DNA from: Citrus sinensis
Taxonomy: Eukaryota; Streptophyta; Magnoliopsida; Sapindales; Rutaceae
DNA length: 64,000 nucleotides
Assembly (NCBI RefSeq): GCF_022201045.2
Contig: NC_068557.1
Location: 32,403,501-32,467,500, forward strand
Reading direction: 5' to 3'
Position numbers and translations under genes: made by a program. This document shows positions 24,416-38,446 of the stretch, in pieces. The stretch's first letter is position 1, and each line of letters begins with the position of its first letter. Below the pieces are notes generated by a model. That model made no database searches. It worked only from the letters and a program-made list of their open reading frames with translations, and had not been told where the DNA came from.

Positions 24416-25553
24416 TCACCAAGTTCCGAAGCTGCAGCCCACATGTTCTTGTGTGATGATGCGAAGCCGATCCCCCATGATGGCCATGGATGGATAAGAC
24501 GGAAAACACAACCGGTAAAAGCAGGTGTGCGATGTAGGAAGGCGATCAGCGGGTTCCACGGTCTTGTAAATGTGAAGCCGAGAAGCCAAACCAGCAAAGC
24601 CCTCGACTGGAAGATGCTTTACTGAGGTCCAAAAGAAAAGCAGGATCTTTCTCTGCTCTGCTGGCATTTCTCCAACAATCTGAACATATTTTAAACCAGA
24701 AAAGATCATACTTTCATAACATATTAATAACAATCACTGTTTCTCAATTTGCTGAAAATTCAAAGATCAAATACAGCAAAGATGGGTAATATTTTTTGGC
24801 TTTTCTTCTTTTTCCTTTCTTGTCATTCAAGTCATGATGACACAAGAAGGGAAAAATGCTTGGTGGATTGTCACTATAGCCATCCTTGAATTCTCATTTT
24901 TCATTGTGACTAGTTGATCAGAATAATCAACTGAGCTTTCTGTGTAGTACAGCTCAATCCTCAATACATGTCAATCACACTAATGGATTGGCAATCCTCT
25001 AGTGTGCATGCCAATGCACCTACCCACCTCTACAAGGGAAAGAGGCAAACAACCGATACTGCAGGATGTTCCTTGACCCAAAATGTCACATCTATACTTT
25101 TTAAGCATCTTAAATTAAAGTAAATTAATTTCACACTCGCAAACACAATGAAGATGAAGCTAATGTGATAGAATCGATGTCAAGTCTATTATCCTAGTGC
25201 TTGTAGCCCACATCAATATAATTTTATGTGTAAATGCCTCTATGATGTACATGGTAAAATGACAAATCCGCAAATGAAGTCTAGAATTTCTCTGACACCC
25301 GTTTAGAAGGTACAAAATTATTAGAATTTAGAAGGTATAACCAGCAACCCAGATCTGTAACATGCAGAAGAAGATTCCATTTACCACTCAGCCTATGCAC
25401 ATAATAGGGGAGAAAGGTAAACAATAAAAATTTCAAGAATTAACTTCAGAAGAGGGCAAAAAAAACTGATAGTAGCGATTTATACGGACAAAGAAGATTC
25501 AACTAACTTGCAGTATATGGTACACAATCTACATCGCAAAATGCTTTTTGCAG

Positions 25554-25594
<41 letters not shown>

Positions 25595-28500
25595 GAAATT
25601 GAGCAAGGAAGGGGGTGAATAGGTGAAGAAAGCACAAAAGAATTAGTAATTTATGGAGAAAGCAATAGAACAAGTACATACCTTCCAAAACCAGATTATC
25701 TGAGCATCGTTTTCTTTGTAGCCATTGTATTCAGTATGTGCCTTCCAATCTTCAACACATATGGCTTGCTCACTTCCAAACAGCATTCGATCAAGATCTT
25801 CAAGCTCTAAACTCAGGAAAAACTGCTTCTGGAGCCTTGGGTTACAAAGAATGTCAGCAAAACCTTTCGCAAATCGAGATGTCTGCTCAGAGATAGAAGT
25901 CACAAATCGATGCCGGATAAGAAGACTAACATAGTCCTCCCTGTTCTTGCTATTCACAGCCATACTTCTGCCACCCGGGCAAAGCTCCACAGTTTTTCTG
26001 GATCCTAACTCCTCCACTTCTCTAACAAATGTCAGTCCCAAGCCATCTGAATCAATGAACTCAGCATCCATCTCCAAGATCTGCTTGCAGCTACTATACA
26101 AGCTTGGATCTGCATCCCTGATATCTTCCAGTGAAATATACTTTCCAGCCAATTGCAAGTAAAACACACGATCAAAGACCACACCGACTTGCACTCTATG
26201 CATCAAAGCTAAAGCGATAACCCGACCAGAGAAGCAGAAATAGTCAAGGTGCAAGGGATGTACCTTAGATGCTGAACATACAAGAAAATGCATGAGCAAC
26301 AAATCTAGTTGAGGGTGGGGGGAAAAAATTCCTTCAGTCACATGATGTAAGCCATATATACATTATGCAAACATTCAATAAAATAAAAATTAGACCAAAA
26401 AATGTTAATTATGAAATTCGTAATGGCACTAGCTGTCCATGAAAAGGTAAGTGTGTTCAGAGAAAATGCTGGTGCTGGAAAATAACAAAAAATAGCACTT
26501 GACAAAGGATTTACACCTTTTATTTCACTCTTATTTGTTGCTAGCACATTAGTTTTTTTGAGCAAATCACAGTCATTAAAATGAAATACAAGGTTAAGCA
26601 ATTCATGGTACAAAGAAATTAAAACGATTAAAATATGCTAAAGAGAAGCAAATAAAGTCTACTTCAGAGTTTCCCCATTTTCTATTCTTGAATTATCCAT
26701 TCCAATATCATTTGCTAATCTTACACACTTCCTTGGAACCAGACCTTCCCCAGATCATCAAAGGAAAAATGTACGATAGCTTTCTTTGCTGAGTATACTT
26801 CTTAATCGGAGGACTTTTGTACAACGGGTTTCTTATCTCAAGCGCATACTTCTTAATCAGAAGATTAAAGCTCAAGCTAGTCCAAGATGTGCTATGATAA
26901 GCATCAAACTCTTTTAGTTCACCAAGAGATCACAACGTTAAGGTTCCTATGCATGATTCCCAGCCCATAGCAGAAAGCAGTACGCTTGCAAATTTAGTAT
27001 CAAGGCTCTTAACAATTTTAAATGAGAGAAGAAGAAGAAGAGAGAGAGATAGGTCCTGTAGAAGGCTCCAGATACCCTTTTATAGTTTACCGTGCTAGAG
27101 CATTCAGATTTGACAATATAATTAACTGGACATTATACTTCCTCCCATTTCCTAGCTTCTATGGATTACTACAACTATAGCACCAGCAAAGAGTTGGTAA
27201 AAAATAAAGACCAAAATTTTTTTAACAAATCAAGACAACAGAGTTTTCACCAGTGTCATCACAAACATCCTCGTCGAAGCCTTCTCATTTTCCTATCATA
27301 TCTCTAACCAAATAAGGGATACTAATATCAGTAGTAATTCCGCCTCACGAGTCAACAATTTACATCAAACACATTGGATTGAATTTTTACTACAAAAACC
27401 CTTCAAGACACCAATATATGACTTTCTACACCCTTACTAAAACATGACTACCACCCATCACCAAGTGAAATAAGTAAAAAGTACTGCATCATCGGCCATA
27501 AACATTTTCTTTTACATGCACATGTACAGAGATGTTAATCTATAGCCATGCCAACTATAGAGAACCAATTTAGTAATAATTCTGATTTCTTCAATTGACT
27601 GTATACACAAAACATGTTGGATTGACTTAATATAACACTACCAGCCTCGAGGTTTGATCTAATGAGACGTACCCTCTGTTAACAACACATTCTAAAGTTT
27701 CTAGTAGCTGATACAGAGATTCAAATTTACCCTCACTCTTCAAAACCCTGATCACCCTTCCCTCCTCACCTCTATTCTAATCTGTGCTGCACCCATAATT
27801 TTTGTTCACCATCCATCTTTACCACAACATCTATAATCAGAATCTACATTAATCGTAACAATTAGTTCGGTCAAGCCTATTAATCACAACAGCGATTACC
27901 CACCGTGCCCCTTCCACCATTACCCACTGTCAGATCTCCATTAACAAGCCCCCCTTCCACCACCTTCGCCCTTCTGAGCTCCGCCCAACTTATTTTACTC
28001 CCAAAAAGAAGATAAAGAAGAAGAAGAAGAAAACAGAAAAATACCAATATTTTTTACTCTTATCCTCTCTAATCTTGTAACCCACAGCACGATTAATACT
28101 TAATTAAAATTGGTGGCCATGGTTAACTTAGTTGATATGAAGAGAGAGATAACTAGTTATGAACATGATCAAAGAGTTCCATGATTTAAGGTCCAATTAA
28201 GATAATGGGGGCAATGAGGTTGCTTCGGTGATGCGGTGACATGTCATTCTAAATGATGAGATATTTATCAAAACCTTAGAAAGGAAAAGAAAAAGAATTC
28301 TGCACACGGATAAAGGTTGAAAAAGTCTATTAGCGGCCACGTGGCAGCACAGAGCTGTTAAAAAATAATAATAACAATAACAATAATATTTCAGAGGGGT
28401 TTTTAATTATGATGTCATCAGTTTCTGCTGCCTCACAAATGGCCAATTAACAGTAAGGGGCAACTTATAAGCCTCTTAAAAAAAGGGCAATTTCTAGAAC

Positions 28501-30672
28501 ATAGGGCACTATGAGTAACTAGGATGAAGTATCAGCCAAAGGGTTATATATGTAAAATCACAGCAGGAGCGCTGTGCAAAACTACCCAACATATGCACGC
28601 ATACTGACCCAAACCATCCTACCTAGTATATCAACATGTCTTCAACCATGTCATTTATTATGTTGTCGTATATATTAGAGTTTAAAACTATTTGCCAAAT
28701 AAATAATAGTCCAGATTCAATGTGCATATAATATTCAAATATCCATACACGTTGCAATGCAGAATAGGGTAACTATAAGTCCGGAAAAGGGCAAACAGAC
28801 AACATTAATGGAACCCAGTTAAAAAATGCATGCATCAAAAGCCAGCGGAAACTTACCATGATTAGGATAGAACCTTCTACGGTCATTAGGGCATGGCACA
28901 AAAAGAGCGTTTTGTGGATTAAATAAAGCTTGGCATACCAAGAAAAACCATTCCCTTAAAACACCTGGACCAGTAGCTTCTTCATTTTTGAATTCCATAA
29001 ATAAACCACCACGCAGTGCCTCTGGCTCCGCACGTGCTATGTACTCAAATGATTCTGCCAACAACTGAGACCTATCAATAAGCATCTCATGCAGCTCCTC
29101 ATAGTCTTCCTTTACATCGGGAAACATCATCATGACCAGATACTTCCTGGAATCAAAAGTAGTCACGTCCTTATGCTCAAGAAGCCACCTATTATCATCA
29201 CTTCTCCTTGCATATCTAAGAATCAGATCACCCAATGGCGATTTTCTATTCCTCAGAAGTTTCCAGAACTCTTCTTCAGCGCCCTGAAAGAGTTTAGATG
29301 TGGCATGTAATTCTCTCAAAATCGTCAGATACTGCGACCATCCAGAATAATTAATTTCACCTTCCCCATTTGCTCTCGCAATCACGCGTTCCTGCACTCT
29401 AACGAGGCATTTATCCATTTTTATCAACAAATCACAGAACATTCCATAAATAGAATCCAGCTGATCCCCATGCAACCGATCATGTTCCTGCTGCGGCAAA
29501 GGAATTGTAATCGGAATGGAAAACCCCACTTGACCCAAAATCGCCCTGCGGAGAGGGTGCAAGAACGCGGTAAAATCACGAACATCGCTGACCAATGGCC
29601 CCACGCTCAGCACCATCTCCATACTGGAATTCAAATCCCTAGATATCCTAGCAGCCAACTCACGAACAAAAGGAAATATCTCCCGTATCACATCCAAACC
29701 CCTAATCTCATCATATTTGGAGCCTCCTGGCAAAATGCCAGAGCCACCATAATTCTCCAGCAAGGAACCCAAAGTACTCCGGCAAGCTAAATATAAAGTG
29801 TCCTCGGGGGTAAACTTCCTAAGCAGTTTACAAAACTCTAAGACGATGGGGGCGGACTGAGCATGCAAGTGCTTAGGTAAAGCGTTTTTAGTGGAGTTCA
29901 AAAAATGTCTAATTGAACTATCAGCGCAATCTTTGTTACCATGGAGAGGAGAAATGTAGAGCATTACCAAAGCAGCGGGAGCGGATGATGACATGAGAAT
30001 TTGGATGTGATCAAGTGCAGATTCAGATTCAACTTCATCTTTAGGAGTCATGGTAAAAAACTCAGTCATTCTAGATTTGATGTGTTTTAAAGAATGAGGT
30101 AGCGTTTCACCTTTGCATAAGCGGCAAATAAGGGAAACCATGTCGTCAATGACTTGCCAGGCTTGAGGATGTCCCGTGCTTCGCATGCGGCCAACCAGTT
30201 GCAGGCCGGCGTCGTTTTGGATGCAACACTCAGCTAAGGACTGTTCCCACTGTAACTGCTTCCCCCGGTAAATTAACCGTTGCTCGATCAACGGTATCCC
30301 CGTCATCGCTTGGATTCTTTCATGGATTGATTTGACGGTGTCGTTCGAGTCGGCTTGGATGACCATCGTCTTCCCCTCAGACATCATGCGTATAAAAAAC
30401 TGGAGCCTTGGCCGAGGAGGAGGAGGAGCAGCGGCAGCGGCAGGAGGAGTAATTTCTGAGAGTACGGCGTCGTTTTTTGTCATCAAGTCTGACGACTGGT
30501 GGTGGTGGACGGCGTCAGGTTCGTCTTTCCGCATTCTTACAGAAACAAGGTCGGATGTTTCTGCGCCGTCGTCATCGTCGCCGTCTAAGTTAGGGGCAAA
30601 ATCGTCCAACTTACGTTTCGGACGCGAGTGAACGGAGAAGTGAGAGTGATCAAACGATTCAACAGGAGACAT
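24416..30672 (-). CDS. UPL5: HECT-type E3 ubiquitin-protein ligase UPL5
   Basis: Three exons, 30672-28857, 26271-25682 and 24679-24416, join in frame to 889 residues; Arabidopsis UPL5 is of similar size. The Ubl domain covers residues 90-164 (VKSIHERIQAMTGIPLIEQR). A basic RPKRK near residue 20 could be a nuclear signal. The HECT domain fills about 545-889: N-lobe EPEALRGGLFMEFKNEE and SGRVIALALMHRVQVG, C-lobe LPTSHTCFYRLCFP with the predicted thioester cysteine at 855, ending GCSFGTW. The enzyme takes ubiquitin from an E2 onto that cysteine and passes it to substrates. In Arabidopsis UPL5 targets WRKY53 in leaf senescence; the same target here is inference. Intron 1 is about 2.6 kb, and part of it plus all of exon 1 are duplicated downstream in the window. 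Confidence 0.96.
25556..25588. repeat. (TA)n microsatellite
   Basis: TA run in UPL5 intron 2. Confidence 0.95.
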
Positions 30673-31190
30673 TGAAGAGTGGGGCCCCCGCCGCTTACGG
30701 TGGGGGTAAGAGCATGTGATCGTTAAATGCCGCGGCAGCAGCTGAAGGAGAAGATAACTATTAAATTGAAAACTCCAAAAATAGAAATTAGAAAAACAAG
30801 AACCCTAGCAGCTAATAAGTAGTAAAGCAGTTTTCATTTTTATTTTTTCTTTTTTTTGGCTCGGTCAGTGAGTCTGTATCAGTCTTTGTTTATATAGTAA
30901 ATTTGAGGGAAAAAAAAAGGAAAAAGAAAATAGATGGTATTATGATTTGTTTGTTCTTGATGAACACGAAGAGCGATTGCGAGTGAAATTGATGAGAATT
31001 TTTAGCTGTGAGACTTACACATACCCCTTCACAACACCACAGCCGTCACCACCGAACACTGGCATCTTACGCTATTATAATTATTTTATTCCAATTTTTA
31101 TAACTAAATTAAACCCAAAAAAAATAAAAAAATAAAAAGTTTACAGCCCTCAGCCCTGCTTCTGTGTGTGCGCGCTCACATCACATGAGA
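27134..31190. repeat. segmental duplication, copy A (intact UPL5 5' half)
   Basis: Covers part of UPL5 intron 1, the whole first exon, the 5' UTR and the promoter. Nearly identical by eye to 34488-38634. The left edge is at ATACTTCCTCC and the right edge at ACATCACATGAGATT. Confidence 0.95.
30889..30898 (-). promoter_or_regulatory. probable UPL5 TATA box
   Basis: CTATATAAAC on the minus strand, about 220 bp before the start codon. The same box survives in the duplicate at about 38299-38307. Confidence 0.5.
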
Positions 31191-32560
31191 TTCTCGTGAC
31201 ACTCCCACGCCATGCATTTTAACCACGTGTTTGAAATCGCTTTTATGGGGAAAAGATTTTATGGGAGATTCCTTCTTTATTAGCCGGATCATCAATCGAT
31301 TTCAATTAAACAAACATTCTAAACCTGCTCCTTAAGTTTTCTTAATTAAAGGATGAGCGCTTAACTTCTATTGATTTTATTATTTTAGAATAAATTACTA
31401 CCTTTTTTTTGAATGAATTTTATATTTTTAAGGCTATAAGTCTAGTGTGACTCTTAATTTATTTTTATTTTTTCTCTCTACATGCAAACGGAAAAAAAGG
31501 GCAAAAAAAAAAAAAACTGTAATCTGTTACGGTTTTGAAGTAAAATATAATATGTTCATAGTTGAAATGTTCAAACCATGAGGAAACTAATGTCAATATC
31601 TTTCATCTTCTATGGAGTACTTTATCATATGGTCTCGGAATGAGTCCTAAAGGAGTTTATATTTGTAAATTCTTTTTATTTTTTGTAGCAATCGAATTAT
31701 TTTGGATGTTATCCGATAGTGTGAAAAGGGTTATCGTGTGACATGAGATCGACAGCTTTGCAAGTCAACTCACAACTCACAAACAATTGGCCAATTTCGA
31801 TTTGGAAACTTACTATTCTAGTTCCCAAATTGAGTCATGATGATGGCTATATATTAATACGATCATCGATCGATGTTGATAAAATCTTGATTGATGATTT
31901 CGGCCCCGTAATTTATACAGCTGAGTCAGTCAACTGACAATGAATGAAATTGTCGATGGATGATTGACGACCCCTATATTATATGCATTGCTTTTAATTT
32001 TTATGTATGGGAAAATCCAAATCCAACCACGCTCGTGACGCGTGCCGCGTGCGAATATTTCGGTTCATTTTCCGTAAATATCCGCCGACTTTTGTACATA
32101 TACATAGTAGTAATTAATAAAGGTGGGAGAAAATTACGATTAAAACTTTTAATCGGTTGTTTACACCACGGATCGATTAGATTAATTAATTGGATTTTTC
32201 AGATATGCCATTTATATTAATGCTTGCTTATCCGTTCAGTTGGTTTTCGGTGAGTGACTATCCTTCATTGACATTCCATTCCATTCCATGCAAGTACTCA
32301 AAACAAACAAACAAAACTGTCAATTTTTGGATAGAGGAGACAAATGGGCCGGTATGTGATTAGCTCGGCCCTTATCTGGGGCCCTAGGAACTTAGGCCCG
32401 CAACCTAAGAATTTAAAACACAAGGAGAAGATGAAGCAGAAGATGGCGGCTTTTCATTTCAGTTGTGATTTTCTGAGAGTGGTATTTAAGCAGCACTACA
32501 GTGAATCATTGATGGCGAAATTAGAGCGGCGTCACTCACGAAGATATAACGGTATATAAA

Positions 32561-32586
32561 GCCAATATATATATATATATATATAT
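32561..32586. repeat. (TA)n microsatellite
   Basis: TA run downstream of the F-box gene that begins at 33884. Confidence 0.95.
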
Positions 32587-32714
32587 GTATCATCATCGTT
32601 ATTTGTGCTTTGTTTATTATTATCAACAGAAACAAACAACTGTAAAAATTTAATTCAAAAACTTAAATTTACTAGCAATATTACTTACTAAGTAGCAACG
32701 ACGGGAGAATATTA

Positions 32715-33884
32715 TTACGGTGAAACCAAGCTTTCAACAAAGGTGGTAACAGAAAACCATCTTGGGGCTCTTTGGATTTTGAAATCCGTAGCAATCTCAT
32801 TCTCAAAATCATACAAAATCAACTCACCATCCCCCTTCTCAATGAGTAGAAAATTCTTGCCATTGCCATTACTCAAATTCATCATCTCACAGACAGGCTT
32901 CAAGTGCACAAAAGCATAATTATCAAAATTAATCAAAGCTCGACGTCCGATCACAAACATCCTCGTCCAAGACTCCCTCGCACCAAAATCCTTCATCGTC
33001 CAAATCTCAACTCTATCCTCTCTCCACATATGAAACATGGCAAATTCTCCGCGAAACACACCCACTTCAATCTGACACTTGTCATGAGAATCCTTGTATT
33101 CCGGGCGGTGAATCTCCTTGAACTCTTCTCTGTTCATGTCAAAAGCAACAACGAGAACAGTCATCCCTCTTCCGAGCCCTCGCGACGCTTTCCATATAAG
33201 ACATTCATTGAAGCACACCGCAGCTCGAGAGCTGATATGATATGGGATGCCTCCATTAATCTTCTTCCATTTATCGCTAGCCAGGGAATAAACCCTAGCT
33301 TCGCATTCATAGGAGTCGATGTCAACAAAAGGCTTGTCATAAAGGTATATGGATCTTATCACCTTGTAGTCATCATCTGCTTGATGGTAACCAAACCCCA
33401 ATGAAGTGAAACATGTAGTTTCGATTGTGGGAACATCAAATTCTGGCACTGGGAGCTTTTTGTACTTTTTTGTTGAGGGATTGAAAAGAAATATATCTTC
33501 ATTGCAGCTTTGATCGGAGATGCAAAGCAGGCCATTGCAAGAACCTGAAATCTCAACTTTTTCGAGAGACAAGGCGAAGGGAACTTGGAGTTTTCGAGCT
33601 CTGATTAATTTTTTATCATTGATTATCTCGACACCAAAAAGCTTGAATTCATTCTTCAGGATGAGTTTTGGGTCGGACTGATGAATTGCTCTGTTGACAT
33701 GTTTCTTAATGAATATTTTATTGTGAACAAGTGCATACATGGATTTTGACACACATTTGAATCGAATAAGAGACTTGACGGGGAGTCTAGTGAAGATATC
33801 GGTGATTATATCGGTAGGTAAATTAGCTGAGACATGAGGGAAAGTTGAAAGATTGGCGGTTATAGCACTCGACAGGCTACCCAT
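32715..33884 (-). CDS. F-box protein with F-box-associated interaction domain
   Basis: Single-exon reading frame of 389 residues from ATG at 33884. The F-box is at about residues 20-62 (LPTDIITDIFTRLPVKSLIRFKCVSKSM). The C-terminal part has the FBA type-1 signature: GSCNGLLCIS, LFNPSTKKYKKLP, SLGFGYHQADDDYKVIRS and VYSLASDKWKKI. Such proteins are substrate receptors of SCF (Skp1-Cullin1-F-box) ubiquitin ligases; the Arabidopsis relative CPR1/CPR30 controls NLR immune receptor levels. The substrate here cannot be deduced. The gene sits, on the same strand, between the UPL5 pseudocopy and the intact UPL5. It lacks the basic C-terminal extension of the second F-box gene in this window. Confidence 0.93.
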   Translation of the reverse strand: MGSLSSAITANLSTFPHVSANLPTDIITDIFTRLPVKSLIRFKCVSKSMYALVHNKIFIKKHVNRAIHQSDPKLILKNEFKLFGVEIINDKKLIRARKLQVPFALSLEKVEISGSCNGLLCISDQSCNEDIFLFNPSTKKYKKLPVPEFDVPTIETTCFTSLGFGYHQADDDYKVIRSIYLYDKPFVDIDSYECEARVYSLASDKWKKINGGIPYHISSRAAVCFNECLIWKASRGLGRGMTVLVVAFDMNREEFKEIHRPEYKDSHDKCQIEVGVFRGEFAMFHMWREDRVEIWTMKDFGARESWTRMFVIGRRALINFDNYAFVHLKPVCEMMNLSNGNGKNFLLIEKGDGELILYDFENEIATDFKIQRAPRWFSVTTFVESLVSP

Positions 33885-34487
33885 TTCGGTGTTTCTTTAA
33901 TTTTGCTGCAAGCCATTTCTCATCGGAAACTATATACATATATACAGGCAATTAGAGTTTTGGGCTGTACAATACTAATGAGAAATGTACAGGTGGCTTT
34001 TGGTGTATATTTAATTGAAAATCTGGGATATATGCAGTGAAATGAAGAGTATCTAGGAAGATTTGGTTACCGTGAATCCAAGATTTAATGTCATTAATGC
34101 GGGTAGTGACAGTAATCCACTAGAAAGCAATGATTGGGAGTCCCTCCTTTCCACTCTCTTTTAAGTTTTACCATTTTAACAATCTTTTTTTGTTTACGTA
34201 GTCAGTTTTACAAATCTTGATTTTAATGATAACCAATAATGTGGTAAGGATAATATAGAAAAATCACTTTTGAAACTCATTAGTTATTGAAAATAAAAAA
34301 ATCATTCAATTGAGATCAAGCGCAAAGAACTTACAGACATATTCATCAAATGTGAAAAATATTAGCTTAAATAATGTTTCATTTTTATAATCCTCGAAAA
34401 GTTAGTTTGTTGGATTTATTCATGGTCATGCATTTGAAAGCTCAAACTTATTATGATCATGACATTCAAATTAATATTTAATCATGG
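33885..34487. other. F-box gene promoter and duplication junction
   Basis: 5' flank of the F-box gene. The duplicated UPL5 block begins at about 34488, directly after single-copy sequence. No gene seen. Confidence 0.5.
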
Positions 34488-36256
34488 TCATACTTCCTCC
34501 GATTTCCTAGCTTCTATGGATTACTACAACTAGAGCACCAGCAAAGACTTGGTAAAAAATAAAGACCATAATTTTTTTAACAAATCAAGACAACAGAGTT
34601 TTCACCAGTGTCATCACAAACATCCTCGTCGAAGCCTTCTCATTTTCCTATCATATCTCTAACCAAATAAGGGATACTAATATCAGTAGTAATTCTGCCT
34701 CACGAGTCAACAATTTACATCAAACAAATTGGATTGAATTTTTATTACAAAAACCCTTCAAGACACCAATATATGACTTTCTACACCCTTACTAAAACAT
34801 GACTACCACCCATCACCAAGTGAAATAAGTAAAAAGTACTGCATCATCGGCCATAAACATTTTCTTTTACATGCACATGTACAGAGATGTTAATCTGTAG
34901 CCATGCCAACTATAGAGAACCAATTTAGTAATAATTCTGATTTCTTCAATTGACTATATACACAAAACATGTTGGATTGACTTAATATAACACTACTAGC
35001 CTCGAGGTTTGATCTAATGAGACGTACCCTCTGTTAACAACACATTCTAAAGTTTCTAGTAGCTGATACAGAGATTCAAATTTACCCTCACTCTTCAAAA
35101 CCCAGATCACCCTTCCCTCCTCACCTCTATTCTAATCTGTGCTGCCCCCATAATTTTTGTTCACCATCCATCTTTACCACAACATCTATAATCAGAGTCT
35201 ACATTAATCGTAACAATTAGTTCGGTCAAGCCTATTAATCACAACAGCGATTACCCACCGTGCCCCTTCCACCATTACCCACTGTCAGATCTCCATTAAC
35301 AAGCCCCCCTTCCACCACCTTCGCCCTTCTTCCCTACCCCCAACTTATTTCACTCCCAAAAAAGAAGATAAAGAAGAAGAAGAAGAAAATAGAAAAATAC
35401 CAATATTTTTTACTCTTATCCTCTCTAATCTTGTAACCCACAGCACGATTAATACTTAATTAAAATTGGTGGCCATGGCTAACTTAGTTGATGCTGATTG
35501 ATATGAAGAGAGAGATAACTAGTTATGAACATGATCAAAGAGTTCCATGATTTAAGGTCCAATTAAGATAATGGGGGCAATGAGGTTGCTTCGGTGATGC
35601 GGTGACATGTCATTCTAAATGATGAGATATTTATCAAAACCTTAGAAAGGAAAAGAAAAAGAATTCTGCACACAGATAAAGGTTGAAAAATTCTATTAGC
35701 GGCCACGTGGCAGCACAGAGCTGTTAAAAAATAATAATAACAATAACAATAATATTTCAGAGGGGTATTTGATTATGATGTCATCAGTTTCTGCTGCCTC
35801 ACAAATGGCCAATTAACAGTAAGGGGCAACTTATAAGCCTCTTAAAAAAAGGGCAACTTATAAGAATCTTAAAGTCAGAGTTAAGTGCAATTTCTAGTAC
35901 ATAGGGCACTATGAGTAACTAGGATGAAATATCAGCCAAAGAGCTATATATGTAAAATCACAGCAGGAGCGCTGTGTAAAACTACCCAACATATGCACGC
36001 ATACTGACCCAAACCATCCTACCTAGTATATCAACATGTCTTCAACCATGTCATTTATTATGTTGTCGTATCTATTAGAGTTTAAAACTATTTGCCAAAT
36101 AAATAATAGTCCAGATTCAATGTGCATATAATATTCAAATATCCATACACGTTACAATGCAGAATAGGGTAACTATAAGTCTGGAAAAGGGCAAACAGAC
36201 AACATTAATGGAACCCAGTTAAAAAATGCATGCATCAAAAGCCAGCGGAAACTTAC

Positions 36257-38090
36257 CATGATTAGGATAGAACCTTCTACGGTCATTAGGGCATGGCACA
36301 AAAAGAGCATTTTGTGGATTAAATAAAGCTTGGCATACCAAGAAAAACCATTCCCTTAAAACACCGGGACCAGTAGCTTCCTCATTTTTGAATTCCATAA
36401 ATAAACCACCACGCAGTGCCTCTGGTTCCGCACGTGCTATTTACTCAAATGATTCTGCCAACAACTGAGACCTATCAATAAGCATCTCATGCAGCTCCTC
36501 ATAGTCTTCCTTTACATCGGGAAACATCATCATGACCAGATACTTCCTGGAATCAAAAGTAGTCACGCCCTTATGCTCAAGAAGCCACCTATTATCATCA
36601 CTTCTCCTTGCATATCTAAGAATCAGATCACCCAATGGCGATATTCTATTCCTCAGAAGTTTCCAGAACTCTTCTTCAGCGCCCTGAAAGAGTTTAGATG
36701 TGGCATGTAATTCTCTCAAAATCGTCAGATACTGCGACCATCCAGAATAATTAATTTCACCTTCCCCATTTGCTCTCGCAATCACGCGTTCCTGCACTCT
36801 AACGAGGCATTTACCCATTTTTATCAACAAATCACAGAACATTCCATAAATAGAATCCAGCTGATCCCCATGCAACCGATCATGTTCCTGCTGCGGCAAA
36901 GGCATTGTAATCGGAATGGAAAACCCCACTTGACCCAAAATCGCCCTGCGCAGAGGGTGCAAGAACGCGGTAAAATCACGAACATCGCTGACCAATGGCC
37001 CCGCGCTCAGCACCATCTCCATACTGGAATTCAAATCCCTAGATATCCTAGCAGCCAACTCACGAACAAAAGGAAATATCTCCCGTATCACATCCAAACC
37101 CCTAATCTCATCATATTTGGAGCCTCCTGGCAAAATGCCAGAGCCACCGTAATTCTCCAGCAAGGAACCCAAAGTACTCCGGCAAGCTAAATATAAAGTG
37201 TCCTCGGGGGTAAACTTCCTAAGCAGTTTACAAAACTCTAAGACGATGGGGGCGGACTGAGCATGCAAGTGCTTAGGTAAAGCGTTTTTAGTGGAGTTCA
37301 AAAAATGTCTAATTGAACTATCAGCGCAATCTTTGTTACCATGGAGAGGAGAAATGTAGAGCATTACCAAAGCAGCGGGAGCGGATGATGACATGAGAAT
37401 TTGGATGTGATCAAGTGCAGATTCAGATTCAACTTCATCTTTAGGAGTCATGGTAAAAAACTCAGTCATTCTAGATTTGATGTGTTTTAAAGAATGAGGT
37501 AGCGTTTCACCTTTGCATAAGCGGCAAATAAGTGAAACCATGTCGTCAATGACTTGCCAGGCTTGAGGATGTCCCGTGCTTCGCATGCGGCCAACCAGTT
37601 GCAGGCCGGCGTCGTTTTGGATGCAACACTCAGCTAAGGACTGTTCCCACTGTAACTGCTTCCCCCGGTAAATTAACCGTTGCTCGATCAACGGTATCCC
37701 CGTCATCGCTTGGATTCTTTCATGGATTGACTTGACGGTGTCGTTCGAGTCGGCTTGGATTACCATCGTCTTCCCCTCAGACATCATGCGCATAAAAAAC
37801 TGGAGTCTTGGCCGAGGAGGAGGAGGAGGAGCAGCGGCAGCGGCAGCGGCAGGAGGAGTAATATCTGAGAGCACGGCGTCGTTTTTTGTCATCAAGTCTG
37901 ACGAATGCTGGTGGTGGACGGCGTCAGGTTCGTCTTTCCGCATTCTTACAGAAACAATGACGGATGCTTCTGCGCCGTCGTCGTCGTCGTCGTCGTCGCC
38001 GTCTAAGTTAGGGGCAAAATCGTCCAACTCACACTTCGGACGCGAGTGAACGGAGAGGTAAGAGTGATCAAACGATTCAAGTGGAGGCAC
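36257..38090 (-). pseudogene. truncated UPL5 pseudogene (exon 1 only)
   Basis: Equivalent to exon 1 of the intact gene. Three defects can be read. The start ATG is GTG (38088-38090 reads CAC on the plus strand where copy A reads CAT). A TAC tyrosine codon has become TAA after LLAESFE, near 36440. The exons for the rest of the HECT domain, including the catalytic cysteine, are absent. Between GTG and the stop 549 codons stay open, including the Ubl domain, and the splice donor at 36256 (CATG|gtaag) and a TATA box remain. Open frame plus few differences indicate recent duplication. It might still be transcribed, but cannot make an active ligase. Confidence 0.93.
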
Positions 38091-38354
38091 TGAAGAGTGG
38101 GGCCCCCGCAGCTTACGGTGGGGGTAAGAGCATGTGATCGTTAAATGCCGCGGCAGCAGCTGAAGGAGAAGATAACTATTAAATTGAAAACTCCAAAAAA
38201 AAAGAAATTAGAAAAACAAGAACCCTAGCAGCTAATAAGCAGTAAAGCAGTTTTCATTTTTTTTTCGGCTCAGTCAGTGAGTCTGTGTCAGTCTTTGTTT
38301 ATATAGTAAATTTCAGGAAAAAAAAAAATAGAGGTATTGTATTATGATTTGTTT

Positions 38355-38446
38355 GTTCTTGATGAACACGAAGAGTGATTGCGAGTGAAAAAGAAGATAA
38401 AGGTGGTTCTTGATGAACACGAAAAGTGATTGCGAGCGAAATTGAT
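38355..38446. repeat. short tandem duplication in the 5' flank of UPL5 copy B
   Basis: TTCTTGATGAACACGAAGAG...GATTGCGAG occurs twice head to tail (starting near 38357 and 38407). Copy A has it once (near 30955). Confidence 0.85.

Larger units (their letters stand above)
30673..32714. other. UPL5 promoter/5' UTR and intergenic space
   Basis: The first 500 bp are the UPL5 leader and promoter. Beyond 31190 the sequence is single-copy in this window. The frames at 31743 and 31960 look random. A (TA)n run lies at 32561-32586. Confidence 0.5.

Noticed and set aside
36441..38090. 549-codon UPL5-like frame as a functional second gene
   Set aside because: Its first codon is GTG where the intact gene has ATG, it ends at a new TAA, and the exons carrying the catalytic cysteine are missing.
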